DNA from: Nymphaea colorata
Taxonomy: Eukaryota; Streptophyta; Magnoliopsida; Nymphaeales; Nymphaeaceae
Length of the DNA stretch: 64,000 bases
NCBI RefSeq assembly: GCF_008831285.2
Contig: NC_045146.1
Coordinates: 2,446,001 to 2,510,000, forward strand
Direction: 5' to 3'
Shown here: positions 13,036-25,449 of the stretch, piece after piece
How the letters are laid out: every line of letters starts with the position of its first letter
Position numbering within the stretch: the stretch's first letter is position 1
Made by a program: the position numbers and the translations under genes
The notes under the pieces: model-generated
Seen by the model: the letters and a program-made list of their open reading frames with translations, nothing else
What the model was told of the DNA's origin: nothing
Database searches by the model: none

Positions 13036-13204
13036 CTGTTCAAAAAAAGGTACACTTTTTACTTGAACAGAAAGGACCAAGTTCAAATAACGAACCCATT
13101 CCTTGCTAGCAATTAGGAGGAACACTAGTACCGGACTTTCTTTTTTGTGATAGTAATATGAGTAGTCTTTTACATATTCTATTTCCAGGAGTTCATTCGA
13201 GTTT

Positions 13205-13208
<4 letters not shown>

Positions 13209-13239
<31 letters not shown>

Positions 13240-13254
13240 AGAGAGAGAGAGAGA
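13209..13254. repeat. (AT)n-(GA)n compound microsatellite
   Basis: About 29 bp of AT repeats followed directly by about 16 bp of GA repeats. Confidence 0.95.
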
Positions 13255-14578
13255 AAAGGAGAGAGCTGCAGGGTAATCTAGGATCACAAGCAATATAAAT
13301 TAAATGAGGCCATTGACTGTGTGAACTAAAAGGTATTTAATATGCTACAACTAGACACATGCTCTGCGGTAAAAATACAATGTCGAAAAGTATAATAGGC
13401 CATCGTTTCGAGAAAGAATTGGGAAACTCGAGACCATGATCAAGGGGAAAGTCAGTTCTTCATGGACCGCTGGACCTCGAGCTCCCTTTTTCTTAAATTC
13501 CTGACAAAAGCCAAAGCATGGTAGAGCAAAAGCAAAATCAAACATTTGTTTCCGTGCTAAGACAAGCAGAAAGGTCTAAAAACTGAACAATGGCAGATCG
13601 AACGTCACGATTCTCAGACTTGGGGAGGACCGGAGTCAGTAGAGGCAACTCAATAAGAAATAGTTTTCCACATCAGAGTTCGTCGTCATGATCTATAGCA
13701 GCTTTTCCAACAGGAGTTTTAGGAAGGAGGTCCATGACTTACCAGGAAGATGGTTGAATAAGTACGCAGTGTACAACGTAATAAATTTGGCTTTACTTAG
13801 AAAGAAGATTGTAAGAAGTAATCGGATTCCGTCTGTTGACCGGCTAGAATGTTTGATTGGTGCATGTTTTCTAATTCAAATTAAATATTTATAGGCCATG
13901 CTTATTGCATTTATCTAAAATTTTAGAGGCTCGCCGCTTTTACACTTTGTTTGTATTTAAAAAAGTTGTTTTGGTGTGCGGAGCTCTATTTTCTAGAGGT
14001 GCGTACGCGTTCATATAAAAATATGTGGAGAGCAACCATGGATGACGATAGTTATGACAGTGAGAGGTATCTTTGATTACCTAACGATTAACCAAGTCTA
14101 CTTAAGCCCATTAATACGTCTTTCTCTTTTTCGCCTTTGTCCTATCACGAGTCTTTCGTTTTCTGTATTATTCAAAATGCAGTATCATCATCATGTCTTA
14201 CTTCCCATCGACATTGACTGGCTATCTGTCGCTGTGCAGTAACAGATGGAATCAAGGCTGCCATGAATAGGAAGAAGATGTTTGTGAAGGACATCACTGT
14301 AGACAGACCTTAAAATGAAGAATTTTGGATTTTGAGATATTTCTAGCGCAGAGAATCTCCTTGTATAAGTTTCAGTTTCCCGATAAGATGCAAAATTCCG
14401 ACATTTACAGTATTTAGATTAAACAGTGGAAATAAAGAGAATCACAAATAAAAAAATCAAAGACCTTCTCGTTTGAGATTGCACATTTATTGGTTGGAGA
14501 AAATGCAGATCGTATTTATAACCATTCGGATTACGTGATTTTGCGTGTCATCGTATAACTCTCCACCTTCTCTCTCTC

Positions 14579-14633
<55 letters not shown>

Positions 14634-15520
14634 GGCAAAAAATTTACAAATTTATCGCTAAAAAACTATAAATAATTGTTAAAGCCACTCGCTATTAATG
14701 CTAATGTAGCATAGCGAGAAAGTTTCAAATTTTACCTATCCACTAGCATCTAGATAAATAAGATTTTCCATTAAACGATCGATAAAGTCATGCATGCATG
14801 CTACTTTAAGATCATTATTTTAAAATGATATTAGTATATACATATATCTATTTCCACGGAGAAGTGCCATTATTCTTGTGCATGTTCAAGACTTGAAGAC
14901 AAATTTTGCAAAAGGGATGCCTAACAAGAAGATTGTCCAACGAAAGGGGACGCCACCAAAAGGGTAGGTAAAAGGAGAAGGCCGATCTGGAAAGGCTGGG
15001 TTTATGACAAGTTGAAGGACATGCCTACAGCCTAGCGCTGGCCAGTTGGGTGGGTCATTACGCACAACTTCGTCAATAATTTCTGTTAGATGCATTCTTC
15101 CGTCGTTTGCTTTGGAAGTACTTGTTATTTTTTTTTTTTAAACTTTTTTCATCTCTGAAGAGAGAAAGAACAGTAGGCATATACTGTGCATGACAACCTT
15201 GGCTTGAAAAGTATTCGGATGGAACTGCGACCGTCATTATACAATAACTCAAGTTGCCAACTAAAGATGTTGTGCTTGATGGGACTGCCATCATTTGAAA
15301 AATCAGCAAAAAAGCCACTGTTAAATGCTAAAATAATCAAATCACACAGCACTTTGTCCCTAGTTTGCTATGCCTTTAAGGAGCAGCAGCATAGCACTCA
15401 TTGGATTAAATCGAAATTAACGACAAACCAACAGAAGTGGGGGGACAAAGAAAAGACAATTTTATAATGAGCTTTCGGTCATATTGAATGACCAATAATT
15501 TTGGTCAGGCCGGCTGGTGA
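13255..15520. other. Intergenic stretch without a recognised gene
   Basis: No open frame here resembles a known family. A long (AT)n tract occupies 14,583-14,632. Confidence 0.5.
14583..14632. repeat. (AT)n microsatellite
   Basis: An uninterrupted AT run of about 50 bp, preceded by a short CT-rich segment. Confidence 0.95.
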
Positions 15521-16110
15521 GAGTTGGTTGTTAGTGGTTTCTTATGAGTGCTAAATGGTAATTGGTGTACATTAGATTTACCCAGGTACCAAAATAACTT
15601 TAGACCTCGGAATTCCGCTCACCTGTAGCAAGGATAAACTGTGTAAGCTGACAAATGGAAATCATTTTGCATCAATGCGATGCATTAGCCTGTCCCCCAA
15701 CAGGAAGCTTACCTCCATTTCCTAACCTCAAAAGCCTATGGAGCAGGTGTTACTCTGCTTTGTGGAGAATATCCCATTTGAGAGTTGGTTGTTAGTTAGA
15801 TTCGTATGAGTGCTAAATGGTAGCAGTACGATACTCTAGTCAATTGATGTACATTAGATTTACCCAGGTACCAAAATAACTTTAGACCTCGGGATTCTGC
15901 TCACCTTAGATTTACCCAAGTACCAAAATAACTTTAGACCTCGGGATTCCGCTCACCTGTATCAAGGATAAACTGTGTAAGCTGACAAATGGAAATCCTT
16001 TTGCATCAATGCGATGCTTTAGCCTCCCCCAACAGGAAGCTCACCTTCATTTCCTAACCTCAAAAGCCTATGGAGCAAGTGTTACTCTGCTTTGTGGAGA
16101 ATATCCCACT
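15521..16110. repeat. Nested tandem duplication (about 261 bp unit, 52 bp inner repeat)
   Basis: Unit 1 (about 15,521-15,781) and unit 2 (about 15,782-16,110) both run from GAGTTGGTTGTTAG through GGATAAACTGTGTAAGCTGA to GTGGAGAATATCCCA, with only scattered differences. Unit 2 is longer because a 52-bp segment is itself duplicated head to tail (15,854-15,905 and 15,906-15,957). The inner unit carries TTAGATTTACCCA.GTACC. No coding frame is conserved across the copies. Confidence 0.85.
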
Positions 16111-16879
16111 AGCCATCACTTTGCGTGGATGAAATTTGCAAGTTGCTTAGGAGGTTTTGAGTGCTTCTACTGTATAGGTTTTGGGTTTTGTCATCTGGTC
16201 TCTAGCTTCTTCCTTGTATAGTTCATTTTCTTCATTCCTTCCCTAACAAAAGTGGGAATATCTTCCCTTAGCAGGCCGTTTGCACCAAAAATACTTAATA
16301 ATCCCACATGAGCTTGCATTACTATGGCCCCAAAGCTGTATAGTAATTTCACTCACTCATTCATCCAGCTAGTTGTTGATCAGGTGGTTAATAATTGGTC
16401 ATTTTACATGAGTATACCCAAGGTTAGTATGAGCAATTGGCTTGGTGCATGATCCTATAATTGAACAAATCCAAACTATTTATCTTCATGCCTACAAAGT
16501 AAACTAGTTTAACCAAGATAGGATCTCTACTGTTTGATTTTGGTATAAGTAGCATCCAATGATATGACACTCCAATGGTTCTGAATGAGAGCTAAAGTGT
16601 GTTGCCTCCATAAAAAGATGTTATAATAAAACCATGCTGAATCTGAAGTTTACTCTCTTTATTTCCCTTTAGTGACTATCACAAGTTGTGTGACAACTAG
16701 ACAAAATTTAAGCTTTAAAATAGAATCATCCCTTTAATCGTAATCAGATGACCATGCTCATCGGGTCCACTGGTTCAGTTTACTTGTGGTCTTGCTCATT
16801 GGGTCAAGATGGCATCATAATCATAGTTTTGCAGCCATTCCTTTTTTCCATAGTCATGTTCACACTAAATCGAGGCAAG

Positions 16880-17400
16880 TTTTTCATGGGATGGCAGTTC
16901 TTGGATTTTTTGGACCAAAGACATGATTATGCAATAGAAGGGTCACCATAGGGTAGTAAATGACATCTTCTCTAATGCTTGGCTGCTAGTTTTGATTTGG
17001 TTATAGCTGGAGAGAGCACATATGGAGGAAACGAGCTCATAGCTTATAGTGTTCTTGACTAATAGGTCAATATTAGAAGGGGAAACTCACCATTTTGGAG
17101 TTGTCTTGTCAAGATCTATGACCTATGCTAATTTTGATTTTCCTTTAGATTTTTGTACTATGACAATGTTTGCAAGACGCTCTAGGCAGCCAACAAATAT
17201 AATGATCCCCACTCTAAGCAAATCTCCAATTCAGCTTTTAATTTGCGACTTGATCTTGTGATATATCTTTTCATGAATTTTTACTTGGCTAACTTATCTC
17301 TTGGTCTGAAAATGAGATGATGCTCCACAAGTTTATCGTTTAATCCTAGCTTGTTTGTATATGCCCAAGCAATTTACTATTTTTCAATTTAGGTTAAGAA
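16880..17400 (-). mobile_element. Ty3/gypsy reverse transcriptase relic
   Basis: Minus-strand translation, switching frame where needed, gives the expected order of a gypsy RT amino-terminal half. KLVEHHLIFRPRDKLAK comes first (about 17,320), then RKLKAELEICLE, then LERLANIVIVQKSKGK (about 17,185-17,130), then VIDLDKTTPK, then NIDLLVKNT (about 17,070), then SSYNQIKTSSQALEKMSFTT (about 17,000) and IMSFGPKNP. These correspond to the family blocks EWLANIV..KKNGK, DLNKATPK, SGYNQI and MPFGLKNA. Stops and frameshifts interrupt it throughout, so it is dead. No LTRs were identified. Protease, integrase and the YVDD block were not found. Confidence 0.6.
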
Positions 17401-17700
17401 ATAAACCAGTCAAGCTCTCTATTCTAGATTAATAAGACAAGCTTCATTATACAATACCTTTAGTTCTTCCAGAATGTGCAAGTTGACAACCACATTGTCT
17501 AGTCCTACCAAAGACAATCATTTCTCTTGACCATTGATTTCTAAAACTTGAGGAAAGCTAGTCAGATTGGCTTTTCTTGGGGTTGATGTCCTTGTCGTGG
17601 TCCTTATTGGGCTTCAGATACTTGACACCAGGAAACCTACATGAACCTAATTTTAATTGTTCCCCCATTTAATTCATGTGTTTTATTGTTGTTGTTGTCA

Positions 17701-20190
17701 TTTTTGTCATTAAGGTAGGAACTAAACTTCACAAAAACTGTGAAAAATGATTGAGAATCAGTAAGAGTGTTTCAAATTGGCTTCTTCATCTTATTGCATA
17801 TAAATTTCCACTTTAAAACAAACTGTTTTGTGGAATTCATTTTGTCGTCACTTCAAATTCCATAGTACAAAGTTAATTTGACCTTGGCATTGTGGGAAAA
17901 TCTTTTGATGAATCTATTGATTACAATTATAACAACCTTTAGCTTTGACAAATTTTCTCCACACGTCACCTCACTTGTATTGCCTTCTTCAAAAGTCCTT
18001 ATAACAACAACCCTAAGGTTGGAAAGCATTTATCATCACCAGAGAAGGGCTCAATATCTTGATGAACAGCGTAACAAATTTTCACCACCATCATTCTAGA
18101 TAATGGACACATAACATAATTGCCTACCAAGTAAAACAAGTTCATAAACCCCTAACTATCTATTCAATGTTGGCCCTTAGTTTAGTTTGAGTATCTATAA
18201 CCTTTTTTAGGGCTCTATATTAGGGACATTCCCTTGAAGATTAGGCAACCCATAAGCCCAGGTACCCAAGTAGTCTGCCTCAAGTCCAACAAGCTTCTTG
18301 GATCTATTAGGGTTTCATTATCCAATGCTTTTCGACATCTTAATTGGCAAACCCGTGACTATCGCTCGGATTAGATGATGGCTGGGTCACCAAGTTGACT
18401 TGGTGACTTAGCTAGATTAGGTTATAAATTTTTCTCGTGCCTTTTTTTATAAATAGATTGGAACTTCATGTTTGACTTTTTCCTCATGGAAAACTGAATA
18501 AAATGTAATATAAGTGTTTACGTGTATGTTTGGTAAAGTTTGCAATTGGAAGTCTAATAAGGCAATAACTTAGAAACAATAAAGCTTAAGTGTGCATCTG
18601 CTTTATATTTTCTTTTTTATTAGCAAGTTGCTGAAAGTGAACATAAATACAAGTTTATGACAGGATAGAACTAATTTAGCACTAACACATATTGATATAT
18701 ATTTCACAATTAATAAAATAACAAGCTTCACTTTTCAACAAACGCTAGACCAAAAAAAAAGAACATGTAATTAGTTGACAATCCTAGATGTCTCGAGTGG
18801 ATCCTAATTTTTGACCCACCAAATTGATGATCCTTTTGACTCGAGTGAATCACAAGTCGTATCGGTGACTTTGTGAACACTCTTGGGTACTTGGATCCAA
18901 ACACTATATGTTTCAATTTTGACAAAATAAGCTCCCTTTTGAAGTGGATCAAATATACAACTGCATGAGAATATAGGTTGGATTATAAGGGTGTGCTTGA
19001 TAGCATCAGACCTCATATCCGAGACTATCCAAGATCTCTTTATGTGGGATCGGCAGCATAAACAAGTACCCTATTTTACCACTATATAAAAAGAGGATAT
19101 AAGATCTTCAATGTTTACACGCGAAGTTTTTCTCAATGGAAATTTCAAAAATTTTTAAGAAACTCGTAGACCGGAGTTGATGTCCGCCTAATCCAATTCT
19201 AGATCCAAGTCTATGAACCACTTGCAAAAATTCAATGAATTGCAAAATGTAGGACCTTTGTCAAATTTACACAAAATTCTAAAATTAAGTTTGAGATTGA
19301 TGCAAATGAAGATCTAAAATTCAAATTTTCAATCAAGATTGAAATGTTCATTAATGAGAATTAAAATATGTTTCCAACATGAAGAGAGAAAAATAAGTCT
19401 GCATGACTTTCTCTCTTCCTCTCTCTTTTCTCTCTTTATAAAAATTAGGAGTGAATCTCCTAGAACAACGATTTCCTCAATTTCCTAAAAATCATTTAGG
19501 AAAAACAATTCACAAGAATCCTAATCCGGATTTAACTCAGCTCAAACCCAATTGAGTAAATTTGTTCCTAATTCAAGTGAGTTGAGAGACTCTTTGAATC
19601 TTGATGCACCAGGGTAAAACGCTCCGGACTAGATAAGCTGTGAACTAGACCAATCCAATAAAGAGTTGCTCAAGCAAGGATACTCTATTCAAAAATTTTT
19701 CCAATTAACTAATTGGTTTTCGAAACCAATGATGCATTCAAAGAATAAATCTTTCTTCATCCTCATCTAGAATTTCTGAAAATGCAAAGGAGAAGTCCAA
19801 AAAGACTTACCCCTTTCACTAGTTTCAATTTTAAGAGAATTGAACTAGATTTTTTAAAATCCAAAAATTAGGACAACCCATTGGGACATCCCTCCCCTAG
19901 CTAGTTCCAAGGATAGAACCAGAAAATTCTGGTTCAGTTGGAAGGGGAACCCGCCATTAAAGATGTTACCCTTTCCTCTTCCTTGTCCCTTAAATCCCAA
20001 CCAGCTGGTTAAAGACCAGATCTCTATGGTTGACATGAAAGAGTCAGCTCTCCCATGTTTGCTTGATTTTCAAGCCGGGCAAGATAGACAATGAAGCCAA
20101 AATGGAAAAACTAACTTGCTTCCTTCCCATGCCAAAATCATGGAGATTGCTCCATGGTTCCTTGGCGTTTCAAAAAGTTTTGCCTAGCAT
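17701..20190. other. Intergenic stretch, unassigned
   Basis: No gene is supported. The upper part may include further decayed parts of the minus-strand gypsy relic. A TATA-like TATATAAAAAGAGG occurs near 19,083, with no open frame following it. Confidence 0.4.
18386..18407. repeat. Perfect short inverted repeat
   Basis: GTCACCAAGT (18,386-18,395) is followed after two bases by its exact reverse complement ACTTGGTGAC (18,398-18,407). This could be part of a decayed LTR or a binding palindrome. Its function is unknown. Confidence 0.7.
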
Positions 20191-20193
20191 GAG

Positions 20194-21041
20194 TATATAA
20201 AGCATCACTTGCAAGCTACTAAAGGCCCTTGGCAACTCTCTCTAATAACTCACTCAAGCTCCCACGCCACTTCCCCCTGGCATTTTCTCTCAAGCTTCCC
20301 AAGCTCTCACGTCCCTATCTTCTAGCTCTCAAGCTCTCTTGCTCCAGCCAATAGATTCGTGGTTGTCTAGCTGCAACAGCCATCAAAAAGAGGATGTCGG
20401 CCTTGGACGTCAAGCCTGCTAGATGTCAACTTGAGCTCAGCTAAGGCGCCAACAGCCCAAGCCTCCGAAGCAGCTTCTGCTCCAGCTGTCTTCAAGGTGT
20501 ATTTGAAGTAGACATTCTCAACTCAGCTCAAAATCCAAGCCTTCTGGGCATCCCTTGCTCTAGCCGATTTCCCCTGCTCAAATCGCCTCAATCCAGCCAA
20601 GACATAGCCTTGCAGACGCTGCTGGAAACATCCCAGCCCAAGACTGTTTTCAGGCTAGGCGTCCTTACCTTGGACGTTTCCAGCCTAGGCGCCAAGTCGT
20701 CTTCAGCCTAGGCGTCCCTAAGCTTGAGCCGATTCCGAATCGCTCAAAACATTCCCTACTGCAACTAGCTTCCAATCCCCTAGACAGCACCCTGCTCCAG
20801 CTGGTCATGTGCTCAAGGCATCACAAGCAAACGCCTCCTAAGCCGGTTCAGTTCAGCATCACCTTGCTGCTCAAGGCGTCTTCAGATCGGACTCCACCAT
20901 GGTAGGCTACTCAGCTCACCAGCTGCCATTCCTTCAAGTCAACTCCAGCCACAACACCAAGTCCAACCCGGCACCAATGTTCTGCCTTGTTTTGGGCATC
21001 AGTCCAAGCTCATCTTCGCCTCAAGATTTCTAGCAAATCAG
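20194..21041 (+). other. TATA-led, CT- and GC-rich block of unknown nature
   Basis: TATATAAAG lies at 20,194-20,202. It is followed by about 840 bp rich in CTCAAGCTC and CCTAGGCGTCC-like motifs, clearly more GC-rich than its surroundings. The block ends at a good splice-donor-like CAG|GTCAGT (GT at 21,042). It has no open frame of note. It may be the R-U5 part of a large solo LTR or the first exon of a non-coding transcript. I cannot decide between these. Confidence 0.3.
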
Positions 21042-23033
21042 GTCAGTTACCTCTCTAACTTGCATAAAATTTAGTTATATTGTCATCCATGTATAATTTT
21101 TTTCCAAAAGGAATGAGGAGTAGACCTCAATTAGAGCAAAAAAGTGTAGAAATGTCAAAGATTCATTCCTGGGATTAATTCAAAAGTCTCGTATAATTTC
21201 CCAATCTCCAAAATTTCCAAAGTATAGAAATATTTTCAACCCAAGTCTTGCTCAAAACGAACTCCAAAATCCAATCTCTGCCCATGCATGTAGGAAAAAT
21301 GGCTTGTCAAAGCTTGAGAAAATCTAGACTTTGGATCGATTACTCTGTTAAAGCTGGTGGTAGGACAGTCAATCTTCATACGGATGGGCCGGTCCCTTCT
21401 CCTAAAAATATATATTCCAAATTATGCTCTGGCTTCCCATGCGGTCTTTCTTCAACCATGCAAGTCGCTAGGAAGATTGAAGTGCGAACACTCAATTTAG
21501 GGCCAAAACCTCATATTTGAAGTCAAATCTGAGGAGGGCTGTGGATCTGCGATTCTCATTGTTCTCAAATCACATTGAATCTCAAATACAAAGCTACCAA
21601 ATGTCTAAGCCTAAAAAAAAAAAAACTTGTGTAAGTCAAATCATTAAGGTTGTCATTTAACTTTTTTCGCACTATGTAGGTAAGAGAAAACCCGTATTTG
21701 ATTTCTTTGAACAAAAAACCAGTTTTCTTCTTTCCCAATTTACTTCTTAAAAAGTGGCTTTCTCTAAATCATTAAAATTTTGCACAAATTTTATTCAAAC
21801 TTAAATTGTTTCCTCATTCTTCTAAGAGACTAATTCGCGTTTGTGACTAAGAAAATTAAACATACACATGGTGCAGACGGCTTACAAAAGCCGAACGTTA
21901 GCACAAAAGAAATTTTTCTTACAAATTTATTTTTGAGGACATCGGTACATGTGAGGCAGTCCTTGTCTTATTAAGCAAATTTACTTGATTGATTAAGTTC
22001 ATGCCGGAACGAACGAATGAATAATGGACTTGGTCGTCCAATTTTGATCACCTGACATGCATGCCACAAAGTGTACACTTATCAAAATGTCAATCACAGC
22101 TGCGATCCTGTCATATTCTCATCAATTTGACATATAAAACATCTTTTAAACGGGATTAGAATAATTGGAGTCGGACTTTAATTAAGAGTTTATCAAAGAT
22201 CAGGGCCACGTCTAATATGACAAAATGCTATTGCACTTCCATCTTCCCGTGAAGGTTCCCTCTCTTGTTATTATGCCAAAGGACCCCGTGTCGTGCATGT
22301 TTGTTTAACCACAATTTTCTATCTTGTGATGTTGAGTCATCTACAGCGCATTAATGTTGATACAAACCTACAAAAAATTTATGTCTTTTTTATATTGAGA
22401 CTTCAGGGCAATTTTTCTCATTTATTTACATATTGATGTCCAGCTCTTAAAAATTATAAATTTATTACTAGTGTCCCTTAACCAAAAATTTCTAGGTCCA
22501 GCTCCATGTCTTTTAAATTGACTATTTTTTCGGTCAAGGGACAAGAATGTCAAAAGATTAGTTGGTTCACGCATTCAAGAAGTGAGTTTTTTATTTAGAT
22601 CAAGGGTTCATGATGCTAATATTCTGCTTACAAAGCTCATCCAATAGAAAAATCGATGGGTATGCCCATATCCTTTAGTATGGTAAACCAACAAAGGACA
22701 TATGAGCATGAAAAGTAAATGAATCGTTTCCATAAAAATGGGATAAACTTCTATAGATCGTTAGCATTTGGATCCAATTCTTAGGCATATAAATCAAGAA
22801 GCTGCCAAAACCTAGAACATCTCATGTATTTGATGAGATAATGTTATTGAACAGTGGATTAGGTCAGCCCAGTCAAGAGTAGAACCAGAATTCTTTCATG
22901 AAGAAGGCTGAATTAAAGTTTGTCAATTTTGACAAGGGCCGAAATATCATTTTTCAAAATTTTTATATAGAACAAGTGAAATTTTCTAAATTTTACATAT
23001 ATTTAAAAAAAAAATTGAGGTGGGGTCAGGCCT
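21042..23033. other. Intergenic stretch, unassigned
   Basis: No recognisable gene. The segment near 22.39-22.51 kb resembles one near 45.31-45.42 kb: both contain ACATATTGAT, TAAATTTATTA-like and TCCCTTAACCA phrases, suggesting another dispersed repeat. Confidence 0.4.
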
Positions 23034-23060
23034 CATGTGGGCCTCTCCTTGTTTTTACCC
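22880..23060. repeat. Dispersed AT-rich repeat, further copy
   Basis: It begins AGTAGAACCAGAATTCTTTC, contains GGGCCGAAATATCA and runs into GAGGTGGGGTCAGGCC. The layout is that of the block at 720-905. Confidence 0.4.
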
Positions 23061-23279
23061 CTGAGTCCATTAGGGGAGCCACATGTTGGTAGGCGTATTG
23101 GTAGGTGTATGGACACTAGCCCATAATTTTTCTTTTCTTGCTTATATGTGTGTGTGCCTATATATATCGCCATGTGGGCCTCTCCTTGTTTCTATCCCTG
23201 AGCCCATTAGGGGAGCCACATGTTGGTAGGTGTATGTACTAGTCCATAATTTTTCTTTTCTTGCTTTATGTGTTTGTGC

Positions 23280-23300
<21 letters not shown>
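23034..23300. repeat. Tandem duplication, about 137-bp unit
   Basis: CATGTGGGCCTCTCCTTGTT starts at 23,034 and again at 23,171. Both copies continue through CCATTAGGGGAGCCACATGT and TTTTTCTTTTCTTGCTT into TGTGTTTGTGCCT-like sequence. The second copy runs into a long (AT)n-(GT)n tract. Confidence 0.8.

Positions 23301-23350
<50 letters not shown>
23283..23350. repeat. (AT)n-(GT)n compound microsatellite
   Basis: About 48 bp of AT repeats followed by about 20 bp of TG repeats. Confidence 0.95.
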
Positions 23351-23351
<1 letters not shown>

Positions 23352-24262
23352 ATTATTTATTGGTGTTTCTTATAAATGGTGTCTCACAACAAAAAAAAAA
23401 AAAATTCTGGAGCCGGCATTACTTGTCCATGGCTCTTTGGGCCAAGCCCCGCATTTCTTGTCCATGGCTCTTTGGACCAAGCCCTGCTGCAGTGGATCCC
23501 CAATCAGCAGCTTCCTGCCACTCACTGCCCAACCCACATGTTGTCCTTAAAACAAAAGAGACAGAAATCTTAGCCGAACCAACTTGGATTAGTAACGAAC
23601 AGCACCAAAGAGTGAAATGTGGCCCTTTTCCCATTCTGTCCGTATGAAGATTTTCCTAACTATGTAATAATAAGCATAGCTTTTGTTCTTTATGAAGAGG
23701 TATTTTTGGATTTTAGAAGGGCATTTTTGTATTTTCAATTGGAGCCCTGCCATATCTTCTGTTCTTTATAAAGAGGTAGTTCAAGTTTTTAAAAGGCACT
23801 AGTATATATATTGTCTTGAAATACCAAACACGAAAACATGTACTTTTTGTGGATCTTTGTGAGAAATTGCCCACATACGCCGCTGCCGCTGCCCACCACC
23901 ATGCCAAGCATCTTGTAATGGCTCTCTCTCACTCAATTTTTAAAAGGCACTAATATATAAATAAAAAATATTGTCTTGAAATACCAATACTTTTTGTAGG
24001 TCTTTGTGGGCAATTGCCCACATGTGCCTTTGCTGCCCTACCCACCAGGTGCCAAGCTTCTTGTAGGCTCTCTCTCTCTCTCCCTCTCGCTAAGTAAAAT
24101 TCTGCCAAATACTTGGTAAAACATCGAAACTTAGCTGTGCCATCAGCTCCTGTGGTACATGAGAACATGCTTTATTTTTTTTTAAAAAAAAAGGACAAAA
24201 GAAAGCAGCAAAAGGAAAAGGAGGAGAAGGTTGTACCGAACCGAGAACCTAAACGGGATAAT

Positions 24263-24446
24263 ATGCACATAGGAGAGTATGGAAGGACTAAAATACGTTC
24301 GTCTAAGAAAAAAAAAAAAACTTAAAAAAAATGTTAAAAAAAAGGTAAAATGAAAAATTCTAAAATGTATATTATTTTATAAAAAAAATCAAAAACATCC
24401 CAACCTCCTACTCGCTTGGTGCTTATGCGTGCACACTTCTGTACAA
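24263..24446. mobile_element. Small MITE-like element, copy 2 (partial)
   Basis: The interior motif ATTCTAAAATGTATATTATTT followed by A-rich sequence and CATCCCAACC, and the end TGCACACTTCTGTACA near 24,430, match the elements at 8,967-9,111 and 25,450-25,653. The left end (TGCACATAGGAG, 24,263) is weak, so the extent is uncertain. Confidence 0.35.
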
Positions 24447-25200
24447 GTAACTCGCTCTGACCAAGAACTACGATCATGAGTCCTCGATTCCCTCGTGCAC
24501 CTCCCGCTCATTCGCAGAAGCCCGTCAACCGATCAACCGCAAAATCGCCTGCCCGGTAGGTCGGCGACGCTGATGGCTCCGCAGCGGCTTTTATGTCCCT
24601 TTCCTTATGCACATAAGACGGAGATTGGCTGATCAATAAACAAATACAGAAAAGCTTCCATGGCCCTCCAAGTCTTCACCGCCCCGCCACTCACTGGATT
24701 TCACCATCTGCTGAATCATCAGGCCCCCACCTTCATGTCAACAGCTACTTAAATCCATTTCCTTTGACCACACCAAATTTCCGGCCACCATGCGCGTCAT
24801 GGAGAGAGAGGGAGAGGAGTTGGTCGGTTCATACGTGTAAAAGACCAGAAGGTGAAGAATATCACCAAAAGTAGGCATGTTCAAGAAGGAAGAAGAATGT
24901 GTAAATCTTGGTGGTGGGGACGCGTGATGTGATCGCCAATGATTTTGGATTTCCGTCTGTGAAACATGGAACCTTTTCCGGGGGATCAAAGGGCGCAGAT
25001 TATATGGTGGCCCAGTCAAAAAGGCGGTGGTCACTCGGACGGCCACAGGCCCACATGAGATATAGACATGGAGTTTGCCTAAACTGGTGAATCTTTTCGA
25101 GGTTCAGTCTGTGCCTTTGTTGTTCTTCGTCCCTTTCCGTGTCAAACGCTTCCGGCTTCAGGCGGATTCAACGTGACGTGTTTCATAAGACGTTGACGTT
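24447..25200. other. GC-richer unannotated block
   Basis: This stretch is visibly richer in G and C than its neighbours and resembles the composition of plant promoters or first exons. An open minus-strand frame covers 24,738-25,046 but matches no family I know. An in-frame internal ATG near 24,881 follows a CT-rich leader. I cannot support a gene. Confidence 0.25.
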
Positions 25201-25449
25201 CAAGCCCAAGGTAGTTCAAGCTGAATATTTATGCACCACGTGCCTTAGAAGACGTTAACAATACAAAATATGAGACAAATTAGTGCAGGAACGGGTCGTT
25301 TGATAGCAAGGATATAGTTGTTTTATAATCTACCTCAAAGGTTAAAACACTAGCATAGTTTTTACGAATCTATTGTGCAGATTCATAAAACATTCACGAA
25401 ATACATCTGTTACCAAACAACATTCAATTGAGACTCGAAACCGATCATA

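Noticed and set aside
23230-23647. Plus-strand frames of 106 and 128 codons with Tyr-Ile repeats
   Set aside because: They are produced by the (AT)n-(GT)n tract. The flanking sequence has no protein similarity.
24738-25046. Minus-strand open frame of 102 codons in GC-richer sequence
   Set aside because: No recognisable domain, no clear splice or promoter context. Kept only as an unassigned block.
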